Source of the DNA: Lachnospiraceae bacterium UBA3845
GTDB taxonomy: Bacteria; Bacillota; Clostridia; Lachnospirales; Lachnospiraceae
Length of the DNA stretch: 9,528 bases
Reading direction: 5' to 3'
Assembly: GCA_002392705.1 (NCBI GenBank)
Contig: DGHP01000179.1
Location: forward strand, 769-10,296
The notes under the pieces are model-generated. The model searched no databases and was not told where the DNA came from. It saw only the letters and a list, made by a program, of their open reading frames with translations. Below, piece after piece: positions 4,830 through 9,528 of the stretch. The first letter of the stretch is position 1, and the number at the start of each line of letters is the position of its first letter. A program made the position numbers and the translations under genes.

Positions 4830-7718
4830 TCAGTCAGCAAAAGCCCAGGACAGATCCGCTGTCACCTGTGTCTGAAGGGCATCGGCAGACAGATCTTCAA
4901 GCTCCGGCAGTTCCACAGGCAGATGGAATTCTTCCTCAGCCCCCGTTCCGTCCGGATCCAGGGTCCAGAGCTGTGTCCGTTCCAGGATTGTCCTGCCGTC
5001 TGCCGTCACCGTGACATACAGAGGCACTGTCAGGGAGCCTGCTGTTTCCTCCAGGTCGGAGGGCTTTGCGACATAATGCGGAAGCAGCCCGCTGTAATCC
5101 CCGATCTCTGCCCGGAAGCTGATCTCAAGAATTCCGTCCTTAAGATCCGTCCGCAGATCCCGGATATGAACTTTGCTTTCCCCTTCCTTCGTTTCCTGCC
5201 CGGATACAGTTTCTTTTACGGATACCGCATCCTTCCCGGCGGCATTCTCCTGCCCTGATACCGCATTCTTTCCGGCGGCATTTGCCTTCCCGGATGCAGT
5301 TTCCTTCCGGATTGCCGCCTCATATGCGGAAACATTTTCCATCAGATAGCCGAATGCCTCCTTCAGATACGGAAGGAAGAAAGCCGCGCTGTGTTCCCCG
5401 TTGTCGATCTCAAACCGGTAGTCCACGCCCAGCTCATCCAGCTTTCTGGCGTAGGGAATGTGGACCAGGTCAAATGTATACGCGTCATGATTGCCTGCGA
5501 TGAAATACTGCCTGAACTGTCCGAGGAAGGGCGCTTTCGTCCCTTCGTCCGTCATGACCGGATAGATACCGGCAAAATTAATGGCTCCGTAGATATCAAA
5601 GATCCAGGAATAAAGCCCGGGATGCCGCAGCGCGTTCAGATAAGCGCCCCCGCCGCCCATGGATTCACCGGCAATGCCCCGGTATCTGCGGTCCGGAATC
5701 GTCCTGAGGCTCGAATCCACCTCCCGGATCAGGTCTTTATTCAGCATATCCGCGTAGATGTCTTTCCACCAGCTCATCTTATTGGGATGGGAATCATCGG
5801 GAAAAATGAAGATACAGGGCGGAATGGTTCCCTCCGCGATCCCCTCGTCCAGAAGCTCCGGCACTCCGTCGATGATAAATGATTTTCCTGTGGAGCCGAT
5901 CCCGTGCAGCATGTAAACGACAGGATACCGCCTGCTGCTCTCATAATATCCTTCCGGCAGATATACACGGTAAATGACTTCCCTGCCGCCAAGCGCCTCC
6001 GAGACCATGCTGGTCTCATAGACTCTCTCCTTTTCCGTCTCCTCCGGGGGATCTTCCTGACCGGCACAGATGCAGACCGGTCCCGCGTACCATCCCCCTG
6101 CTCCGCTGGAATTGCAGACGCGGACAGCGATTGTATTTTCCCCCGTCTGAAGAAGACCGTCCGGCAGCGGATAGACCCGCTCCAGATCCCAGGGATTCGT
6201 CATGTCATAGCTGCCGCCCTCCTCAGGAATGCCCGTGGCGCCGACCCGGACGCCATTGACATAAACCTCGTCCCCTTCGTCCATCATGCCTGCCTTCAGC
6301 AAAAGGCCGCTTAGCCCAAAGGATTCCGGCACGCTGAAAGAGCGGACATACCAGGCGTATCCCGCAAACCAGGGGTTCCCCTGCAGCGACGGGGCAAAGT
6401 CTTCCGTCCACCAGTCAAGGGCCGGCTGAACAGTCTCCCAGCTCTCCCAGTCCGCCTCTTCAAGAAGATAATCAATCCGGTCCAGGTCCTCTGACCCGCC
6501 GAGGGCTGAAAGCCCCTTATACGCCTGAAAATGCCAGTCCCCCATCAGATCGATCATGCGGTCCTGCCCCTGCGTCACCGGCTCGGCCGGAATATATTCT
6601 GTCTCCGTCTCTTCTTCCGGCTCCAGACCGAAGAGCAGGCTGAAGCGGTTCAGGGACCGTTCCAGGTTGTTAAGATAACTGCCGTAATGTTCCGCCGTCC
6701 TGCTGGAATATTCAAAAACGCCGTAATCCCAGGAGGAGGCGCTGTGATGCGGATCCAGGGCGTCTGTCCGGAAAAGAAGGGAAATGTCATCCGACCCGCC
6801 CGGCGCAGCGGCCAGAGGGGAGCCGGAATTGGAATCTATGTAGGTATAATAATTCTTAACCCATTCACATTCCGAAGCATAGTGGGTATTGACGCTCCCA
6901 TAGAGGGCGTCGTATATAGCCGGCCGGCTTCCCGCGTAGGGATTCCATCGTTCATCTCCGTCAGCTTCAGCAGATTCTTCCGCGCCGGCATCACCGGATT
7001 CCTCCCCGGCAGCTTCAGCGGATTCTTCCGCGCCGGTTCCGGTAAAGACACCGTCATGGCTCGCGATTGCCCGGAAATAAGCGGGCTCTTCGTTCAGATT
7101 CCCGTCTCTGTCCAGGTAGCCGAGCAGAAATGATAAATAGCCTCCGGTTCCCGTCCCTGCCGTTCCCCGGAATGCCGGATCAGGGATCACGGAATACTGC
7201 TCTTCCACCGCCGCGATCGAAGCCTCCAGCTGGCCGTAGAGATCAAAATCAACGCTCCGGTCAGAGATCCCGTCCCCGTCCGCGCCGGCTTCCTGCTCTC
7301 CGAACTGTGGAAGGACAAAGACCATATCCAGAACCTCATCCGTGCGCATCAGATCCCTCAGAACCCCGGCGATCCCGTCCTCCAGATACTGCCTGGCGCT
7401 GAAGCCGTCCGGCGGCATCAGATAGACGCTGGGATATTCCCGGGCCGGATCATAATCCTCAGGCAGAACCAGATAGATCTGCCGCCCGTCAGAGGTTTCA
7501 AGACTTTCATACAGAGCGCTGTCATCCGCCGCAGTCAGGACTGGATCCGACGGGCCCTCTCCGGCAGAACGGTCTCCATTGTTCTCAGGAGCGGTTTCCG
7601 CCTGCGCTGTCACGGTCACGTTCTCAGGAGCAAGATCCGCCTGTGCTGCCGCGGTCACGCCCGCGGCCCCGAGCAAGGCGGATGAAAATAAAACGGTGAA
7701 AATTCTGTGCCTGCCCAT
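4830..7718 (-). CDS. Secreted multidomain esterase: degenerate and intact esterase D/CE1-like domains around a sugar-binding-like domain
   Basis: This 962-residue exported protein starts with a signal peptide: MGRHR, a hydrophobic core to about residue 24, and AQA as likely cleavage site at 25-27. Region 1 (about 65-365) resembles an esterase D-type alpha/beta hydrolase, but the nucleophile elbow reads GTGTGG with Gly190 where Ser is expected. It also holds an acidic low-complexity insert at 226-256. Region 2 (about 390-552) resembles the jelly-roll domain of GH2 and sialate esterase proteins: MGDWHFQ, AWYVRSFSVP, DEVYVNGVRVGATG, GENTIAVRV. Region 3 (about 565-800) is a full esterase with HGIG (605-608), GESMGG (Ser686), GNHDAY (Asp745) and NGEHSAAF (His776), a complete apparent triad. 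An Ala/Gly/Lys-rich linker (806-845) leads to a beta-rich tail. No LPXTG, S-layer or lipobox motif is seen, so it is probably released. Family members hydrolyse acetyl, feruloyl or similar esters on glycans; the substrate here is unknown. The ATG at 7718 has GGAAGGAG eight bases upstream. Confidence 0.88.
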   Translation of the reverse strand: MGRHRIFTVLFSSALLGAAGVTAAAQADLAPENVTVTAQAETAPENNGDRSAGEGPSDPVLTAADDSALYESLETSDGRQIYLVLPEDYDPAREYPSVYLMPPDGFSARQYLEDGIAGVLRDLMRTDEVLDMVFVLPQFGEQEAGADGDGISDRSVDFDLYGQLEASIAAVEEQYSVIPDPAFRGTAGTGTGGYLSFLLGYLDRDGNLNEEPAYFRAIASHDGVFTGTGAEESAEAAGEESGDAGAEESAEADGDERWNPYAGSRPAIYDALYGSVNTHYASECEWVKNYYTYIDSNSGSPLAAAPGGSDDISLLFRTDALDPHHSASSWDYGVFEYSSRTAEHYGSYLNNLERSLNRFSLLFGLEPEEETETEYIPAEPVTQGQDRMIDLMGDWHFQAYKGLSALGGSEDLDRIDYLLEEADWESWETVQPALDWWTEDFAPSLQGNPWFAGYAWYVRSFSVPESFGLSGLLLKAGMMDEGDEVYVNGVRVGATGIPEEGGSYDMTNPWDLERVYPLPDGLLQTGENTIAVRVCNSSGAGGWYAGPVCICAGQEDPPEETEKERVYETSMVSEALGGREVIYRVYLPEGYYESSRRYPVVYMLHGIGSTGKSFIIDGVPELLDEGIAEGTIPPCIFIFPDDSHPNKMSWWKDIYADMLNKDLIREVDSSLRTIPDRRYRGIAGESMGGGGAYLNALRHPGLYSWIFDIYGAINFAGIYPVMTDEGTKAPFLGQFRQYFIAGNHDAYTFDLVHIPYARKLDELGVDYRFEIDNGEHSAAFFLPYLKEAFGYLMENVSAYEAAIRKETASGKANAAGKNAVSGQENAAGKDAVSVKETVSGQETKEGESKVHIRDLRTDLKDGILEISFRAEIGDYSGLLPHYVAKPSDLEETAGSLTVPLYVTVTADGRTILERTQLWTLDPDGTGAEEEFHLPVELPELEDLSADALQTQVTADLSWAFAD
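5190..5303 (-). repeat. Low-complexity repeat encoding the esterase C-terminal linker
   Basis: This segment encodes residues 806-843. NAAGKNAVS (813-821) recurs as NAAGKDAVS (825-833), a 36-bp period, and ETASGK (806) is echoed by ETVSGQ (836). The period is a multiple of three, so copy number could change without breaking the frame. It is probably a flexible, extended spacer between the catalytic domain and the C-terminal beta domain. Confidence 0.7.
6963..7036 (-). repeat. 48-bp-period repeat encoding an acidic insert in the first esterase-like region
   Basis: A 26-bp sequence at 6963-6988 recurs at 7011-7036 with a single visible mismatch (6972 versus 7020). It encodes the repeated AEESAEA blocks near residues 230-252, in a Glu/Ala/Gly-rich insert directly after the degenerate nucleophile elbow. 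The 48-bp offset keeps the reading frame. High DNA identity points to a recent duplication. Confidence 0.75.
7581..7658 (-). repeat. 39-bp tandem duplication across the signal-peptidase site
   Basis: Residues 21-33 (VTAAAQADLAPEN) are followed by a near copy at 34-46 (VTVTAQAETAPEN). At DNA level the two 39-bp units share long identical stretches, such as GTTCTCAGGAGC on the plus strand. The duplication repeats the AQA motif that should serve as signal-peptidase site, so a second potential cleavage site lies 13 residues further on. Confidence 0.75.
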
Positions 7719-7774
7719 TTCCCGTTCTCCTTCCTTCCACAGGAATCAGTTCCCTGCGTGCGAAATCCATTTCC

Positions 7775-7823
7775 TTATATATAACCCGGGATTGCCCGTC
7801 CTGCGGGCAGGGATCCTGTTATA
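7775..7823 (-). promoter_or_regulatory. Candidate promoter -10 elements upstream of the esterase gene
   Basis: Two AT islands stand out in a GC-rich leader on the minus strand: TATAAC at 7823-7818 and TTATATATAA at 7784-7775, about 100 and 60 bases before the start codon. Neither has a convincing TTGACA-like -35 at 16-18 bp. Between them lies a TGCCCG/CGGGCA dyad (7793-7809). A promoter is expected here because the preceding operon ends in a terminator at 7981-8007, but which element is used cannot be decided from the sequence. Confidence 0.3.
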
Positions 7824-7856
7824 CCCGCGCCATTAAGATGACACTGACCTTTTCAG

Positions 7857-7912
7857 ATCTGTCCCTCTTTGCAAAGATACAGATGTTGGGGGCAGGATGA
7901 ATTCTGCCCCCA
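7857..7912. promoter_or_regulatory. Pair of adjacent inverted repeats in the esterase leader
   Basis: The first dyad has arms ATCTGT (7857-7862) and ACAGAT (7879-7884) around the palindrome CTTTGCAAAG (7867-7876). Two bases later a perfect 9-bp stem follows: TGGGGGCAG (7887-7895) and CTGCCCCCA (7904-7912) with an eight-base loop. Neither strand has a T-tract after the second stem, so it is not a standard terminator. The first dyad resembles an operator more than an RNA hairpin. Both lie between the feo terminator and the esterase promoter region; a regulatory role is inferred. The rest of the gene-free stretch 7719-7966 shows no coding potential. Confidence 0.4.
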
Positions 7913-7966
7913 CACGGTCAAGTTCCATGAATCTATAATATCATAATGCCTTTCCCCGTTCCAGAG

Positions 7967-8007
7967 TCCATAAAATGAAAGGGCAGGGGTTTCTCTGTCC
8001 CCTGCCC
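7967..8007 (-). terminator. Intrinsic terminator of the feo operon
   Basis: On the minus strand GGGCAGGGG (8007-7999) pairs perfectly with CCCCTGCCC (7989-7981) across a nine-base loop, and TTTCATTTTAT follows. The 9-bp GC-rich stem plus T-rich tail is a classic rho-independent terminator. It begins 54 bp after the HMA gene stop and separates the iron operon from the esterase transcription unit. Confidence 0.88.
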
Positions 8008-8061
8008 TCTCTCTCCTTTAAATCTGTTTTCCGACGATTGCCGGCCCGGAAAAAATGCCAT

Positions 8062-8313
8062 TCAGCGATGAAACAGTCCTTTTTTCTCAAACTGTTCCGA
8101 CAAGACGTCTGTACAGGTATAGCCGGTCTGATTGACGGCATCCTGTATAAAAGCCGGATCTACTGCCTCTTCCGTCAGGAACGACGCTTCTTTTCTGCTC
8201 CGTGAAGCACTGACCTTCTTTGCTGAAGGAACTGCCTTCCGGATTGTTTCACAGACATGCGCTTCGCACATTCCGCACTGCATTCCTTCAACTGTCAATG
8301 TAGTCCTGATCAT
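8062..8313 (-). CDS. HMA-domain heavy-metal-associated protein, last gene of the feo operon
   Basis: This 83-residue protein is a single heavy-metal-associated (HMA, ferredoxin-like fold) domain. VEGMQCGMCEAHV at residues 8-20 contains a GMxCxxC metal-binding loop with Cys13 and Cys16. The family's other hallmarks follow: a helix (CETIRKAV), a strand (KKVSASR), a second helix (PAFIQDAVNQTGY) and a C-terminal EKKGLF tail. Small proteins of this pattern are found in Clostridia and are usually labelled cation transporter or heavy-metal-binding protein. The ATG at 8313 overlaps the stop of the preceding gene (ATGA), with GGGGAG ten bases upstream, so a longer in-frame start at 8382 is unlikely. 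Position in a feo operon suggests a role in metal handling linked to Fe(II) uptake, possibly as a chaperone or sensor. HMA domains usually bind Cu(I) or Zn(II), so the metal is uncertain. Confidence 0.85.
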   Translation of the reverse strand: MIRTTLTVEGMQCGMCEAHVCETIRKAVPSAKKVSASRSRKEASFLTEEAVDPAFIQDAVNQTGYTCTDVLSEQFEKKGLFHR

Positions 8314-8519
8314 AACTTCTTTCTCCCCGGAACCACTGTTAAGGGTTCCCCGGCTTCTGTCTTTCTCCCGACCCTGCTGCAATGTGAACAGCCTGCGCAG
8401 GAACCGCCGCAGCCTGCGCAGCCGCCGCTTTTACTGCTTTTTATAATCTCTCCGGCACAGATCCGGACTAACAGGCAGACCAGAAGAACTGCCACTGCAT
8501 TTCCGATCAACGACGCCAT
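8310..8519 (-). CDS. FeoB-associated Cys-rich membrane protein
   Basis: This 69-residue protein matches the small FeoB-associated Cys-rich membrane family found directly after feoB in Firmicutes. One N-terminal transmembrane helix (about 4-22, NAVAVLLVCLLVRIC) is followed by a short basic stretch and a Cys/Gly cluster, CAGCGGSCAGCSHC at 34-47, with spacing CxxCxxxCxxCxxC. Two further Cys lie in the helix (15 and 21). The cluster could bind iron or an iron-sulfur-like site on the cytoplasmic face beside FeoB; its mechanism is not established. The ATG at 8519 has AAAGGAG seven bases upstream, which favours it over the in-frame GTG at 8538-8540 that would place the ribosome binding site inside the gene. 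It begins 50 bp after the feoB stop and is coupled to the HMA gene. Confidence 0.9.
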   Translation of the reverse strand: MASLIGNAVAVLLVCLLVRICAGEIIKSSKSGGCAGCGGSCAGCSHCSRVGRKTEAGEPLTVVPGRKKL

Positions 8520-8569
8520 TCTCCCGCTCCTTTCTTTCACCTTCCGGAAAAATCGTCACAGTTTCTTTC

Positions 8570-9528
8570 TCAGGCAGATGCCGCGTCTACAGAAGTCAGA
8601 TTTTTTCTTCCTTCCTCAGGCTCATACCCTTTTCTTACCAGCATATAGATGATGCCGATGATCAGCGCAATCCCGATCATGGATCCCAGTCCGAAGCTGG
8701 TATCACCCGAGAACAGGCCGCCAACCTGATAGGAGATGAAAGCCAGGATGTATGCCCATAAAGTCATATACCCGATTGCGGCCCAGGTCCATTTCGCATT
8801 GTTCATCTCACGTTTAATCGCACCGATGGCGGCAAAGCACGGAGCGCAGAGAAGGTTGAATACCATGAAGGCAAATGCCGATGCCGCTGTGTAATCGGCA
8901 GCGACGCGGCCCCAGATCTGTTCGCCGTTTTCACCCAGCTCTTCCTCGCTGTCATCATAATTGTACAGCACGCCGAAGGTTCCTACGACTTCCTCCTTCG
9001 CGACCAGTCCCGTGATGGTAGCCACGGCAGGTTTCCAGGAACCGAAGCCAAGCGGCCGGAAAACAACGGAAATGCCATTTCCGACAGCAGCCAGGAAGGA
9101 AGCATCCATAGGAGTCACATCTTCCTCCGGAATATTCATTTTCTCTGCCAGCTCTGTTAGGGTTGATTCGGAGACAATGCTCTCATCCTCCCACATATTG
9201 TTGACCAGTCCAAAATGTCCGTTGATGTTTCCGAAAGAACTCAGGAACCAGATAATGATGGAAGAAATTACGATAACAGATCCTGCACGCTTGATGAAAG
9301 ACCATCCGCGCTCCCAGGTCGCCCTGAGCACGTTGCTGACGGAAGGTACATGGTAGGCAGGCAGTTCCATGACGAAGGGCGCCGGTTCGCCTGCAAAAGC
9401 CTTGAATTTTTTCAGAATAATACCGGAGACGATAATGGAACCGATTCCGATAAAATACGCGGAAACAGCAATCAGCGGCGATTCATCGAAGATCGCGCCG
9501 GCAATCAGGCCGATGATGGGCAGCTTCG
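8570..9528 (-). CDS. feoB: Ferrous iron transport protein B, C-terminal part (cut by window edge)
   Basis: 318 residues are visible before the TGA at 8572-8570; the 5' end, including the G-protein domain, lies beyond 9528. FeoB is the inner-membrane Fe(II) permease. The visible part is the C-terminal membrane half: a Gate-type segment with GIILKKFKAFAGEPAPFVMELPAYH, then helices RAGSVIVISSIIIWFL, a soluble loop (NINGHFG... to EDVTPMD), PLGFGSWKPAVATITGLVAKEEVVGTFGVLY, and the second Gate motif LLCAPCFAAIGAIKRE with its conserved Cys. Two terminal helices follow (WAAIGYMTLWAYILAFISY and GSMIGIALIIGIIYMLV). Length and motifs match the family's C-terminus, with no frameshift. An internal ATG at 9370 falls in the middle of the GEPAPFVMELPAYH motif and is not the true start. 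The two small companion genes downstream confirm a feo operon. Confidence 0.96.
   Translation of the reverse strand, partial: KLPIIGLIAGAIFDESPLIAVSAYFIGIGSIIVSGIILKKFKAFAGEPAPFVMELPAYHVPSVSNVLRATWERGWSFIKRAGSVIVISSIIIWFLSSFGNINGHFGLVNNMWEDESIVSESTLTELAEKMNIPEEDVTPMDASFLAAVGNGISVVFRPLGFGSWKPAVATITGLVAKEEVVGTFGVLYNYDDSEEELGENGEQIWGRVAADYTAASAFAFMVFNLLCAPCFAAIGAIKREMNNAKWTWAAIGYMTLWAYILAFISYQVGGLFSGDTSFGLGSMIGIALIIGIIYMLVRKGYEPEEGRKNLTSVDAASA

Noticed and set aside
3861..5258. Long plus-strand open frame opposite moxR and the esterase 3' end
   Set aside because: It is antisense to well-supported genes. The translation is rich in Arg, His and Pro without domain motifs, a typical shadow in GC-rich DNA.
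7934..7939. Perfect TATAAT on the plus strand
   Set aside because: There is no -35 at suitable spacing and no plus-strand gene downstream, so it is most likely a chance AT island.
7941..8141. A 66-codon minus-strand frame spanning the HMA gene end and the terminator
   Set aside because: It runs through the strong intrinsic terminator and overlaps the HMA gene in another frame; its product has no recognisable motif.

Overview
The window reads as chromosomal DNA from a fairly GC-rich Gram-positive anaerobe, most likely of the Clostridia (Lachnospiraceae-like). The grounds are strong AAGGAGG-type ribosome binding sites, a feo operon carrying a short FeoB-associated Cys-rich membrane protein plus a small HMA-domain protein, and a secreted esterase with a Gram-positive-style signal peptide. 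No taxonomic marker gene is present, so this is an inference. All seven convincing genes lie on the minus strand and are described here in transcription order, from high to low coordinate.

Right part (9528 to about 7967): the 3' half of feoB (cut by the window edge), a 69-residue FeoB-associated Cys-rich membrane protein, and an 83-residue heavy-metal-associated (HMA) protein whose start overlaps the preceding stop (ATGA). A strong intrinsic terminator closes this ferrous-iron uptake operon.

Middle (about 7966 to 4830): a gene-free leader of about 260 bp with several inverted repeats and weak promoter-like AT islands, then a 962-residue secreted protein. That protein has two related alpha/beta-hydrolase (esterase D / CE1-like) regions around a jelly-roll sugar-binding-like domain. 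The second hydrolase region keeps an apparent Ser-Asp-His triad (Ser686, Asp745, His776). The first appears to have lost its nucleophile (Gly190 where Ser is expected).

Left part (4703 to 203): a compact MoxR AAA+ ATPase, DUF58 protein and DUF4129-like polytopic membrane protein set, followed by an S66-family LD-carboxypeptidase / MccF-like peptidase. The first three are almost certainly co-transcribed (TAA-G-GTG junction, then ATGA overlap). The peptidase follows after a 73-bp gap holding two tandem hairpins. The DUF4129-like protein lacks the extracellular transglutaminase domain often found in this position in MoxR-DUF58 loci. Downstream of the peptidase is a roughly 31-bp imperfect tandem repeat.

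Taken together, the left and middle parts could form a cell-envelope module: a secreted esterase, a MoxR/DUF58/membrane assembly and a peptidoglycan-type carboxypeptidase. The functional link between the esterase and the MoxR set rests only on adjacency and common strand. No CRISPR array, phage, transposon, tRNA or rRNA was seen.
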